NCBI RefSeq assembly: GCF_015351075.1
Contig: NZ_JADKRS010000001.1
Location: forward strand, 1,426,001-1,490,000
Direction of reading: 5' to 3'
Length of the DNA: 64,000 nucleotides
Source: Clavibacter sp. VKM Ac-2873
Lineage (GTDB): Bacteria; Actinomycetota; Actinomycetes; Actinomycetales; Microbacteriaceae
The notes under the pieces were generated by a model. The model did no database searches and was not told the DNA's origin. It saw only the letters and a list, made by a program, of their open reading frames with translations. Below, piece by piece: positions 44,017 through 52,203 of this stretch. Made by a program: the position numbers and the translations under genes. How positions within the stretch are numbered: position 1 is the stretch's first letter; every line of letters starts with the position of its first letter.

Positions 44017-44433
44017 ATGGACACCACGCAGCTACTCAAGGGCGCGCTCGACACCGCGGTGCTCGCCGTGGTGCAGCACGACGACGGGTACGGCTACGAC
44101 ATCGTCCGGCGCCTCCGCGACGCCGGCCTCGGCGACGTGGGCGACGCCTCCGTCTACGGGACGCTCCGCCGTCTCTACGCGGCCGGCGCGCTCTCGAGCT
44201 ACGTGGTGCCGTCCGAGGGCGGACCGCACCGCAAGTACTACGCGATCAACCCCGAGGGCCGCGAGCTGCTCGCCGGGCAGCGCGCGACCTGGGCCGCGTT
44301 CGCCACGGCCATGAGCGGGCTCCTCGGAGAGCCGGCCCCCACGCCGACCCACCGCACCCGGAAGGCCGGCGGCGCCGGCGAGGGCCCCGTGCCCGCACCC
44401 GCGAACGTCCGCACGATCGGAGAGAAGCCGTGA
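44017..44433 (+). CDS. PadR-family transcriptional regulator
   Basis: Winged-helix regulator of 138 residues: [28 protein letters not shown] and [42 protein letters not shown], with no long C-terminal dimer helix, as in short PadR proteins. A GATACT word (43985-43990) may be the -10, and GAGAGAG lies before the ATG. A five-codon mini-ORF (44000-44017) ends in a TGATG overlap with its start. It overlaps the HAAS gene by four bases and probably represses the operon. Confidence 0.92.
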   Translation: MDTTQLLKGALDTAVLAVVQHDDGYGYDIVRRLRDAGLGDVGDASVYGTLRRLYAAGALSSYVVPSEGGPHRKYYAINPEGRELLAGQRATWAAFATAMSGLLGEPAPTPTHRTRKAGGAGEGPVPAPANVRTIGEKP

Positions 44434-45515
44434 ACACCGCAGATCCCACCCTCGACACCCGCATCCGGGCCTTCGCCGCCGCCGTGCGCGCCCGGCTCGC
44501 GGACCTGGATCCCGAGGACGTCGACGACCTCACGGGCGGCCTCGAGGCCGACCTGCAGGAGGAGGCCGCGGATCACGACGGGACCCTCGAGCTCGGCGAT
44601 CCCGTGCACTACGCCGACGAGCTGCGCAGCTCCGCGGGGCTGCCGGAGCGGGCGGCAGCGGCGTCGCCCGCGTCGCCGCTGGACCAGCTGCGGGGCGGCG
44701 TGCGCGCACGGGCCGATGCGCTGCTCGCGCGGATCCGGGCGAATCGCGAGCTCTCCGCGATCCTCGATCTCCTCATCGCCTGCCGCCCGGTGTGGTGGCT
44801 GCTGCGGGCGTGGGCGGGCTACCAGGTGACGCTCGGCGTGCTCGCTGCCTTCCTCGGCATCTTCAGCTGGTTCCTGGTGCTCCCGTACGGAACGGTGCGC
44901 TGGCTGCTCCTTCTCGCGCTCCTCGCGGTCAGCGTCCAGTGGGGCCGGGACCGGTGGGTGCCGACGCGCCCGCTGCGGACCCTCCGCACGGCGGTGAGCG
45001 TCGTCACCGCGCTGTCGCTGGTCGTGCTGATACCGCTCGCCATCGACCGCTCCGGACAGAGCGCCCGTGTCGAGTACGCGCCCTCGTCGAGCAGTTCCTC
45101 CGTGCCACAGGAGCTCACCCTCGACGGCAAGCGCATCAGCAACGTGTTCGCGTACGACGCCGAGGGCAACCTCCTCGACCGCGTGCAGCTCTTCGACCAG
45201 GACGGCGAGCCGCTGAGCGTGGTGCCGCCCGCGCTCGCGGAGGCGGACCCCACCACGGGCGAGCCGCTCGAGCCCAGCACCGGAGCGTGGAACGCCTTCC
45301 CGCTCTCGCTCCGCGATGCCGGCCGGATGGGGCATCTCAGCGTCGAGGACATGGGATCCGGACGCCCGCCGTTCGCGAAGGCGCTCCCCCTGCCCGCCGT
45401 GAAGGGCGGGTCGACCACCTCGACGCCGTCGCCGACCGCGACCCCGGGCGGATCGTCCACGCCGGAGGCGAGCCCCACCCCCGAGCCCACGCCCACCCCG
45501 GGGCCGACCCCGTGA
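44430..45515 (+). CDS. HAAS-domain membrane protein
   Basis: Membrane protein of 361 residues. Residues 10-65 form an HAAS-like alpha-alpha domain ([21 protein letters not shown]...ADELRSSAG), the usual partner of PadR genes. Three hydrophobic segments follow at about 115-195, then an extracytoplasmic region, and the end is a Thr/Pro/Ser repeat tail ([10 protein letters not shown]...[12 protein letters not shown]) typical of wall-exposed linkers. GTG start overlapping padR. Possibly a membrane sensor in a PadR circuit. Confidence 0.82.
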   Translation: MNTADPTLDTRIRAFAAAVRARLADLDPEDVDDLTGGLEADLQEEAADHDGTLELGDPVHYADELRSSAGLPERAAAASPASPLDQLRGGVRARADALLARIRANRELSAILDLLIACRPVWWLLRAWAGYQVTLGVLAAFLGIFSWFLVLPYGTVRWLLLLALLAVSVQWGRDRWVPTRPLRTLRTAVSVVTALSLVVLIPLAIDRSGQSARVEYAPSSSSSSVPQELTLDGKRISNVFAYDAEGNLLDRVQLFDQDGEPLSVVPPALAEADPTTGEPLEPSTGAWNAFPLSLRDAGRMGHLSVEDMGSGRPPFAKALPLPAVKGGSTTSTPSPTATPGGSSTPEASPTPEPTPTPGPTP

Positions 45516-45790
45516 GCGCGCTCGTCGACCACGGCCACGCCGCCCCCGGCACCGGCGTCGGCACGGACCCGGGGCTCGCGCGCCTGACCGCCCGCGAGCG
45601 GGAGATCCTCGTGCTCGTCGCGCGCGGGCTGTCGAACGCGGAGATCGCCGGCCGGCTGTTCCTCGCGCCGACCACGGTGAAGACCCACGTGAGCCGCACG
45701 CTCGACAAGCTCGGCGTGCGCGACCGACTGCACGCGACGATATGGGCTTACGAGAACGGCGTGGTGGAGCCGCTCGCGACTACGCGCTGA
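45512..45790 (+). CDS. LuxR-type HTH protein lacking a receiver domain, 92 aa
   Basis: Only the DNA-binding half of a NarL-type response regulator is present: [61 protein letters not shown] at about 25-85. The 20-residue N-terminus is unrelated to a receiver. The GTG start overlaps the HAAS stop as GTGA, so it is translated as part of this operon rather than as debris. It could be a truncated regulator or a minimal stand-alone GerE-type factor. No sensor kinase is nearby. Confidence 0.85.
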   Translation: MSALVDHGHAAPGTGVGTDPGLARLTAREREILVLVARGLSNAEIAGRLFLAPTTVKTHVSRTLDKLGVRDRLHATIWAYENGVVEPLATTR

Positions 45791-45821
45791 GGGGCCGGAT
45801 CCGCTCCCTGCCCCGGATACG

Positions 45822-45850
45822 CGAACGGCCCGCCAGTGGCGGGCCGTTCG
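45822..45850 (+). terminator. terminator after the PadR-HAAS-LuxR operon
   Basis: CGAACGGCCCGCC (45822-45834) pairs perfectly with GGCGGGCCGTTCG (45838-45850) over a 3-base loop. Confidence 0.85.
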
Positions 45851-45891
45851 GCATCCTGTCTCAACCAGAGATGCGCATCCGAGGGATGCTG

Positions 45892-45964
45892 TGCGCCCGG
45901 AGGGATTCGAACCCCCAACCTTCTGATCCGTAGTCAGATGCTCTATCCGTTGAGCTACGGGCGC
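45892..45964 (-). tRNA. tRNA-Arg (anticodon ACG)
   Basis: A 73-base cloverleaf: acceptor GCGCCCG pairs with CGGGCGC, the anticodon loop CTACGGA gives ACG, and the T arm contains GGTTCGAATCC. CCA is not encoded. The A34 of this tRNA is the substrate of TadA, encoded at 32.2-32.7 kb. Confidence 0.96.
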
Positions 45965-46154
45965 AGTCGTGCGGCGACGATCCCCGCGAGCGGCGATCAG
46001 GCCGGGAGACAGACTACATGCTGCGGGGCCGCCCCGCGAATCCGCGCTGGCGACGGCACGCCGCGGTCCTCCCGCTGTCCGACGGAGCCCGGCCGCCGGT
46101 CGCCCCGACCCCCGCTGATTAGGCTGGATCGACCCGAACCGCGAGGAGCGACCC

Positions 46155-47489
46155 TTGGCATCCTGGACCGACCATGTCGTCTGGTGGCACGTCTACCCGC
46201 TCGGCTTCACGGGCGCGCCGCAGACCCGCGACGACCTCGCCGGGCCCGACGGCTCCTCCCCCGCGCACCGCCTCGACCGCATCCGCGCGTGGCTCCCCGA
46301 CCTCGTCGACCTCGGCGCCAACGGCCTGCTGCTCGGCCCGGTCTTCGACTCGGAGACCCACGGCTACGACACGCGCGACCACCTGCGCCTCGATCCGCGG
46401 CTCGGCGACGACGCCGACCTCGACGCCCTCCTCGCCGACGCCTCCGCCCGCGGCATCCGCGTGCTCCTCGACGGCGTCTTCAACCACGTGGGCCGCAGCC
46501 ACCCGCGCTTCGTGCAGGCGCTGGCCGACGGACCCGGATCCGACGCCGCCTCCTGGTTCCGCTGGGACGACGCCGGCGAGCCCGTCGGATTCGAGGGCCA
46601 CGGCGCCCTCGTGACGCTCGACCACGACTCCGAGGCAGTGCGCGCGCACATCGCCGACGTGATGATCCACTGGCTCGACCGCGGGATCTCCGGCTGGCGG
46701 CTCGACGCCGCCTACGCCGTGCCCGCGTCGTTCTGGGCCGCGGTGCTGCCGCGCGTCCGCGAACGCCACCCCGACGCGTGGTTCGTCGGCGAGATGATCC
46801 ACGGCGACTACGCGGGCTACGCCTCCGAGTCGACCATCGACTCCATCACCGCGTACGAGCTGTGGAAGTCGATCCGCAACTCCATCGCCGAGGCCAACCT
46901 CTTCGAGCTCGACTGGACCCTCACCCGCCACGGCGAGCTGCTGCCGTCGTTCACGCCGCAGACCTTCATCGGCAACCACGACGTGACGCGCATCGCGTCC
47001 GCGGTGGATCCGCGTCACCTCGGCCACGCGATCGCCCTCCTGCTCCTCCTGCCCGGGATCCCGTCGATCTACGCGGGCGACGAGCGGGGACTCACCGGCG
47101 TGAAGGAGGACCGCGCCGGCGGCGACGACGCCGTGCGCCCCGCCTACCCGGCGTCGCCCGACGAGCTCCCGGACGATGCGCACGCCGCCCGGATCCGCCG
47201 CCTGCACCAGGAGCTCGTCGGCCTCCGTCGCCGACACGCCTGGCTGGTCGACGCGCGGATGGAGACGTCCGGCCTCACCAACACCGCGCTCACGATCACG
47301 CTGCGGCCGTCGGGGTCGGGGGCCGCCGGGGGCGTCGCACCCGGCTCACCGGACGCGCTGCGCCTCGTGCTCAACCTGGGCGACGAGCCGGTGGAGGTCG
47401 TCGGCTCGCGCGGTGCCCGCGAGGCGGGCGAGGTCGCCGACGACGGACGCGTGCCCGGGCACTCCTGGGCGGTGCTGGCCGGCGCGTGA
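46155..47489 (+). CDS. alpha-amylase-family (GH13) glycoside hydrolase
   Basis: Alpha-glucan-active enzyme of 444 residues. The four GH13 regions are present: DGVFNH (106-111), GWRLDAAYA with nucleophile D184, VGEMIH with acid-base E213, and FIGNHD (271-276). There is no signal peptide, so it is cytoplasmic. The start is TTG with GAGGAG upstream. It is short and lacks extra starch-binding domains. Maltodextrin or trehalose-type turnover is possible; specificity cannot be set. Confidence 0.9.
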   Translation: MASWTDHVVWWHVYPLGFTGAPQTRDDLAGPDGSSPAHRLDRIRAWLPDLVDLGANGLLLGPVFDSETHGYDTRDHLRLDPRLGDDADLDALLADASARGIRVLLDGVFNHVGRSHPRFVQALADGPGSDAASWFRWDDAGEPVGFEGHGALVTLDHDSEAVRAHIADVMIHWLDRGISGWRLDAAYAVPASFWAAVLPRVRERHPDAWFVGEMIHGDYAGYASESTIDSITAYELWKSIRNSIAEANLFELDWTLTRHGELLPSFTPQTFIGNHDVTRIASAVDPRHLGHAIALLLLLPGIPSIYAGDERGLTGVKEDRAGGDDAVRPAYPASPDELPDDAHAARIRRLHQELVGLRRRHAWLVDARMETSGLTNTALTITLRPSGSGAAGGVAPGSPDALRLVLNLGDEPVEVVGSRGAREAGEVADDGRVPGHSWAVLAGA

Positions 47490-47535
47490 TCGCCGCGGCC
47501 GGGCCTGCGAGGCGGCGGGCGATGCGTCGCCCGGC

Positions 47536-47898
47536 TCAGATGGCGCGGTGCGGCCAGCCGTAGACCTCGGCGAGGAGCGCAGCCCGGGCGGCGTGCGCGG
47601 CGGCCTCCTCCTGCGCCTCCGCGTCCGGGTCCTCATCCGCCGGTGCGAAGTGCCCGTCCGCGATCTCCGGCTCATCGTCGTCGTCGAACGGCCGGTGCGT
47701 GAGCGGCCACTCGACGACGGTGAGCGGAGGCCACACGGAGGGGTCGGTGACGTCCGCCTCCTGCCCCCGCGGTCCGCCGTCCGACTCGCGCGCCTCGGCG
47801 CCGAGGAGCTGCTCGTCGGACGCGTCCGACTCCACGGCGCGCAGCCCCTCCCCGTCGCCGTACGGCGCGAAGAGGAACTGCGAGAAGTGGCGGGTCAC
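47536..47898 (-). CDS. acidic hypothetical protein, 120 aa
   Basis: I do not recognise the 120-residue product. It is strongly acidic in the middle (FDDDDEPEIADGHFAPADEDPDAEAQEEAA), begins TRHFSQFLFAPYGDG and ends in a helix (ARAALLAEVYGWPHRAI). The GTG start has TAGCCT exactly six bases upstream, matching many genes here, which supports it being real. Confidence 0.6.
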   Translation of the reverse strand: MTRHFSQFLFAPYGDGEGLRAVESDASDEQLLGAEARESDGGPRGQEADVTDPSVWPPLTVVEWPLTHRPFDDDDEPEIADGHFAPADEDPDAEAQEEAAAHAARAALLAEVYGWPHRAI

Positions 47899-47989
47899 GG
47901 CGTCAGGCTAGTCCGCCGGGGCTCCCAGGAACGGGCGTCGAGCGGGGTTGTGGAAGGCTGCCCACTACCTGTTCGCGGACGACATCCGC

Positions 47990-49066
47990 TCAGTCCCCGG
48001 AGCGCCCCGGTTGCCCCAGCGGCACGGCCTCCGGACGCCCCACGGTGCTGCGGATCTCGCCCGTCGACGCGGGGTCGAGGATCGCGTCCATGACCTCGAG
48101 GATGTGGAACGCGAGCTCCCCGGACGCACGGTGCGGGACGCCACGACGTATGGCATCGGCCATCTCGGCGAGGCCGCAGCCGCGGCCCGCGTCGACGAAG
48201 CCGGCGCTCGGCGCGACGTCCGCCCACTCGCGGTCGTCGGACGTGGCGACCTGCACGAGACCGGAGAAGTGGTTCGGGTCCGGCACCGAGAGCGTGCCCG
48301 CCGTGCCGTACACCTCGATGTTCGGGATCCGCGTCGCCCAGACGTCGAAGCTCATCGTGACCGTGGAGACCGCGCCCGACGCGTGCGTGAGCACGGCGCT
48401 CACGTGGGTGTCGACGGTGACGGGGATCTCGTGGGCGTCGGGGTCGGAGGCGGCCGAGCGCACGCGGTCCGAGCGCAGCGAGGCGCCCTGCACGCGGGTG
48501 ATCGGGCCGAGCAGCGTGACCAGCGCCGTGAGGTAGTACGGCCCCATGTCGAACAGCGGGCCGGCGCCCGGCTGGTAGTAGAAGGCCGGGGCGGGGTGCC
48601 ACAGCTCGTGGCCGGGAGCGCCCCAGAAGGCGTTGGCGGCGACGGGCTCCCCGATCGTGCCCGCGTCGAGCACGGCGCGCGCGGTCTGGATCCCGGTGCC
48701 GAGCACGGTGTCCGGCGCGGATCCGACGCGGAGGCCCTTCTCCTCGGCGAGCCGCAGGATCGGCTCGGCCTCGGCAGGACTCAGCGCGAGCGGCTTCTCG
48801 CCGTAGACGTGCTTGCCTGCCTCGAGCACGCGGAGGTCGACCTCGGCGTGCGCGGCGGGGATCGTGAGGTTCAGCACGGTGTCGATCCGCGGGTCGGCGA
48901 TGAGGTCGTCGACGCTCAGCGCGTCAACGCCCTGCGCCGCGGCGACCGTGCGCGCGCGGTCGAGGTCGAGGTCGGCGACCGCGACGAGCCGGACGCCCGG
49001 CAGGGTCTCGAAGGCGGCGAAGTACTGCTCGCTGATCTTCCCGACGCCGATGATCCCGAGGGTCAT
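47990..49066 (-). CDS. Gfo/Idh/MocA-family oxidoreductase (ThuB-like)
   Basis: NAD(P)-dependent sugar oxidoreductase of 358 residues. Rossmann motif GIIGVGKIS at 4-12, the EKPLALS signature near 95-101 and a C-terminal GFO/IDH domain are present. It follows a ThuA-like gene by 17 bases on the same strand. Pairs of ThuA and a Gfo/Idh protein oxidise disaccharides to 3-keto derivatives in other bacteria, so a 3-keto-sugar pathway is inferred here. Confidence 0.9.
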   Translation of the reverse strand: MTLGIIGVGKISEQYFAAFETLPGVRLVAVADLDLDRARTVAAAQGVDALSVDDLIADPRIDTVLNLTIPAAHAEVDLRVLEAGKHVYGEKPLALSPAEAEPILRLAEEKGLRVGSAPDTVLGTGIQTARAVLDAGTIGEPVAANAFWGAPGHELWHPAPAFYYQPGAGPLFDMGPYYLTALVTLLGPITRVQGASLRSDRVRSAASDPDAHEIPVTVDTHVSAVLTHASGAVSTVTMSFDVWATRIPNIEVYGTAGTLSVPDPNHFSGLVQVATSDDREWADVAPSAGFVDAGRGCGLAEMADAIRRGVPHRASGELAFHILEVMDAILDPASTGEIRSTVGRPEAVPLGQPGRSGD

Positions 49067-49083
49067 CGCGTCGTCGTCGTGGT

Positions 49084-49782
49084 TCAGCGTGCCGCCCACA
49101 GGAGGCCCCTCTCGATGATGGTGCGGACGTTCGGGTCCTCGACGACCTCGATGCGGTGGCCGGGGGCCGAGACGAAGATGCGGCCCTCGCCCCACTGGCG
49201 GGTCCAGATCGCGGGCGCGGTCACCGGCCGGTGCCACGGGTCCCACGGGCGCACGGTCTGCGTGGTGGTCGCGAGCACGTCGTTGTACTCGTCGCTCAGC
49301 ACCCAGTACTGCTCGGTCACGAGGTCGAAGTCGGCGATCCCCTGCGTGATCTCGTGGGTGCGCCCGAGCTCGGTCATCTCGACCGTGTACGGGATGTAGT
49401 TGTCGGACTGCTCGCCCGTGCGCTCAGCCGGGTCCTTGCCCGCGTGGTGGGCGAACTGGCCGCCGATCATGTGGAGGTAGTCGGCCGTGTTCCGGTACGA
49501 GTCGGCGATGCCGCCGTGCCAGCCGGCCATGCCGGTGCCCGCGACGACGGCGGCGTACAGGCCGGCCATCTCCTCGGGCTCGATCGTGGTCATGGTGTTG
49601 GCCTGCACGATCAGGTCGGTCGCGGCCATGACGTCGGCGTCGGCGTAGACGGCCGAGCCCTCCTCGACGCGCACCTCGAAGCCGTTCTCCTCGAGGAACG
49701 GGATGAACAGGCCCGTGGTCTCCACGGGCATGTGGCCATCCCAGCCGCCGCGGACGACGAGCGCCTTCCTCGCGGCGGTCAC
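49084..49782 (-). CDS. ThuA-domain sugar-utilisation protein
   Basis: Class I glutamine amidotransferase-like fold of 232 residues of the ThuA family: LVVRGGWDGHMPVETTGLF, GMAGWHGGIADSYRN, GGQFAHHAGKD and FVSAPGH. The GTG at 49782 has GGAG upstream; a longer frame runs into non-family sequence. ThuA proteins act with ThuB-type dehydrogenases on trehalose and related disaccharides. A LacI-type operator lies about 165 bases upstream. Confidence 0.88.
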   Translation of the reverse strand: MTAARKALVVRGGWDGHMPVETTGLFIPFLEENGFEVRVEEGSAVYADADVMAATDLIVQANTMTTIEPEEMAGLYAAVVAGTGMAGWHGGIADSYRNTADYLHMIGGQFAHHAGKDPAERTGEQSDNYIPYTVEMTELGRTHEITQGIADFDLVTEQYWVLSDEYNDVLATTTQTVRPWDPWHRPVTAPAIWTRQWGEGRIFVSAPGHRIEVVEDPNVRTIIERGLLWAAR

Positions 49783-49945
49783 GCGAGCTCCGTCCGGGTC
49801 GGGCGACCGCGGTGCGGACGGGCGGGCGTGCGGGGGATCTGCGACACGGGCGACTCCTTCGTCGGACGCGGCCGGGCGACTGCCGGGCGCCCCTCGAACG
49901 CTACGCACCGGCGGTCGGGCGGGGCAAGGAGGCCGCGGTCGATCC

Positions 49946-49955
49946 GAAACGTTTC
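49946..49955. promoter_or_regulatory. LacI-family operator upstream of thuA-like operon
   Basis: GAAACGTTTC is a perfect 10-bp palindrome with the central CG typical of LacI-family sites. It overlaps the last codons of the lacI gene and lies upstream of the ThuA gene start. A close copy, GAAACGTGTC, is at 51009-51018 inside the first codons of the same lacI gene. Confidence 0.7.
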
Positions 49956-51024
49956 ACTCGGACGACGACAGCGCGTCCGCCCGAGCGGGCGCCGCCGTGC
50001 TCGCGCGCACCACGAGCGCGGTGGCGAGGTCGAGCCGCGTCGGCTCGTCGCTCCGCCCCTCGCGGATCCGGAGCACCATGCGCGCCGCGGCCTCCGCCAT
50101 CTCCCGCACCGGCTGCCGCACCGTGCTGAGGGCGGGCGAGACGATGCGCGCGAACGGGAGGTCGTCGTAGCCGAGCACGGAGAGGTCGTGGGGGATGCGG
50201 ATCCCGCGCTCGCGCGCCGCCTCGTAGAGCCCGAGCGCCTGCTCGTCGTTGCCCGCGAAGATCGCGGTCGGTCGCTCGGCACGGTCGAGCAGCTCGCCGC
50301 CCGCTCGGTGCCCGGCTGTCCGCCCGAAGTCGCCCTCGACCTCGACGAGCGACACCGCGGATCCGGCCGCCTCGAGCGCGCTGCGGAAGCCCGACATGCG
50401 CGCCCGGGAGTAGAGCCGGTGCGGCGGTCCGCTGATCGCGCCGATCCGCCGGTGCCCGAGCCCCAGCAGGTGCTCCCCCGCGGCGTGGCCGCCCTCCCAG
50501 TTGGTGGATCCGACGGCCGGCACGTCCGCGGCCGGCGACCCCGCGGGATCCACCACCACGAACGGGATGCCGCGGCTGCGCAGCTGCCGCTTCTGCGCGG
50601 GCGCGAGGTCGGAGAACACGAGCACGAGGCCCATCGGCCGCCGCTGCATGACGCCCGCCATCCAGTCGCCGTCGAGGGCTGTGTCGCGCCCGTGCTCGGT
50701 GACGATGACGCTCAGGCCGTTCTCGCGCGCGACCGCGGATACGCCCCGCAGCAGGTCGACCGAGAAGCCCGTGTCGACCACCTCCAGCACGATCTCGATC
50801 AGCGCGCCGTGCGGCCGCTCGGCCCCGCGGCGGCTGTAGCCGTGGCGCTCCATCAGCTCCTCGACGCGCGCGCGGGTCGCGGGCGAGATGCCCTTCCGCC
50901 CGTTGAGGACCTTGCTGACCGTGCCGATGGACACGTTCGCCTCGCGCGCGATGAGGCCGAGCGTGGTGCCGGCGCCGTGCTCGGGGTCCGACGACCGCGT
51001 CGGATCGGGAAACGTGTCGCTCAT
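49954..51024 (-). CDS. LacI-family transcriptional regulator of the ThuA-Gfo/Idh operon
   Basis: Repressor of 356 residues with helix-turn-helix TTLGLIAREANVSIGTVSKVLNGRKGISPATR near 20-50 and a sugar-sensing domain ending LGYDDLPFARIVSPALSTVRQPVREM. It lies upstream of the ThuA gene on the same strand. A perfect operator sits at its 3' end and a near-copy at its 5' end, so it probably controls both the operon and itself. TAGCAT lies seven bases before the ATG. Confidence 0.92.
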   Translation of the reverse strand: MSDTFPDPTRSSDPEHGAGTTLGLIAREANVSIGTVSKVLNGRKGISPATRARVEELMERHGYSRRGAERPHGALIEIVLEVVDTGFSVDLLRGVSAVARENGLSVIVTEHGRDTALDGDWMAGVMQRRPMGLVLVFSDLAPAQKRQLRSRGIPFVVVDPAGSPAADVPAVGSTNWEGGHAAGEHLLGLGHRRIGAISGPPHRLYSRARMSGFRSALEAAGSAVSLVEVEGDFGRTAGHRAGGELLDRAERPTAIFAGNDEQALGLYEAARERGIRIPHDLSVLGYDDLPFARIVSPALSTVRQPVREMAEAAARMVLRIREGRSDEPTRLDLATALVVRASTAAPARADALSSSE

Positions 51025-51089
51025 GGGGGTGATGCTAGGCCGGGAGCTCGCCGGCGACCGGATCCCGAAGGGCCGCGTTCTCGCTCGCC

Positions 51090-51632
51090 CTAGGCGGTGA
51101 GCCCCGGCACCGGCACGGCCGGATCGTCGGCCGACGGGCGCTTCGGCGGGACGTTCGCCGGATGCACCTCGACGTCAGCGACCTCGACCCCGACGACCCG
51201 CGGGGCGAAGCGCTCGCCGTCCACCACGATCCAGTTGCCGACGAGCAGGAACGCGTCGTCTCCCGCGGAGAGCGGACCCGTGACGTGGAAGGCGCCGTAG
51301 GCGGGCTCGTCGAACGTCACGCGGACCGGGGTGCCGTGGGCGAGGCCCGCCACCGACGCGGGCAGCTCCGGCTCGCCGGCGCCGTCGTCCTCGACCCTCG
51401 GGGAGAGAGCCTGGATCTCCCCCGCTGCGCCGAGCGCGGTGTCCGCCACGGAGAGCTGGCCGTTCGCGCCGGTGCGCACCGTGCCGTCGACGGCGTGGAG
51501 CCCATACCGGGGGGAGCGGATGACGACGCGGACGGGGTCTCCGGGGGACAGCTCGGAGAGCGCATCGCGGATGGCCTGGACGTCGCGCCGTGACCGGCCC
51601 GTCGTCAGCTGGTCGAGCATCTGGCGGTCCAT
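51090..51632 (-). CDS. hypothetical protein, 180 aa
   Basis: I do not recognise this 180-residue protein. It starts with a helical segment (MLDQLTTGRSRRDVQAIRDALSEL) and then has beta-rich repeats such as DPVRVVIRSPRYGLHAVDGTV and TPVRVTFDEPAYGAFHVTGPL, which look like a duplicated barrel-type unit. ATG 51632 is chosen because TACGCT lies six bases upstream; the frame continues into the tRNA gene. It could bind nucleic acid or ligand; unknown. Confidence 0.7.
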   Translation of the reverse strand: MDRQMLDQLTTGRSRRDVQAIRDALSELSPGDPVRVVIRSPRYGLHAVDGTVRTGANGQLSVADTALGAAGEIQALSPRVEDDGAGEPELPASVAGLAHGTPVRVTFDEPAYGAFHVTGPLSAGDDAFLLVGNWIVVDGERFAPRVVGVEVADVEVHPANVPPKRPSADDPAVPVPGLTA

Positions 51633-51714
51633 CCGAGGAGCGTATCGGTTCCCGAGGCGCTCGAGAGCCGCGGCGTCGGGCCGCGTGAGGCGGACACGAG
51701 CGAGGCGGCGATGG

Positions 51715-51803
51715 CGGAGACGGTGGGATTTGAACCCACGGTACCCATGCGGGTACTCCACCTTAGCAGGGTGGTGCACTAGGCCGAACTATGCGACGTC
51801 TCC
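51715..51803 (-). tRNA. tRNA-Ser (anticodon GCT)
   Basis: An 89-base class II tRNA: acceptor GGAGACG pairs with CGTCTCC, the anticodon loop CTGCTAA gives GCT, a long variable arm follows (GTACCCGCATGGGTAC), and the T arm is GGGTTCAAATCCC. CCA is not encoded. Confidence 0.96.
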
Positions 51804-51891
51804 AGACGTACCCGTCCACTGTACCGGACGCGGCGGCCCGGTCACATCCCCGCCCACCGGGACGCGGGCCCGAACGGGGGGTGCGGTGCTG

Positions 51892-51920
51892 TTGTCCCCC
51901 ATTCGACGGACACGTAGTGT
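51892..51920 (+). promoter_or_regulatory. candidate plus-strand promoter in a gene-free region
   Basis: TTGTCC (51892-51897) and TAGTGT (51915-51920) are separated by 17 bases. Between them lies the 18-base element GTCCCCCATT...GGAC, close to the one at 40181. No ORF with a start signal follows; the 400-base gap (51804-52203) has small hairpins such as GCCGG/CCGGC and CGAGAA/TTCTCG (52080-52098). It may drive a short RNA. Confidence 0.45.
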
Positions 51921-52203
51921 CTGTGTCGACGCGTGTGCCGGACCCGACCGGCTCACCCCGCGCGTGTCGATGTGTCAGCCCAGAGATGTCCCGCTCGCCC
52001 ACGTGGCCGCGGTCCCGGATCCCCCGAACCGGCACCGCTCACCCTCACGCACGCGACGACGTCGCGAGCCCCCCGTGGGCGAGAACACGAGATTCTCGTC
52101 CGGCGGAGGATTCGGGTCGAAAGCTGAACGAGATAGACGGGTCCTCGCTGCATAGGGTGTGCGGCGGGGTCCCGTCGCCCTCATCGCTCGCGGACCGCGC
52201 GCG

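Noticed and set aside
51633-51779. N-terminal extension of the 180-aa hypothetical protein
   Set aside because: The frame runs through the tRNA-Ser gene; ATG 51632 has a TACGCT hexamer six bases upstream.
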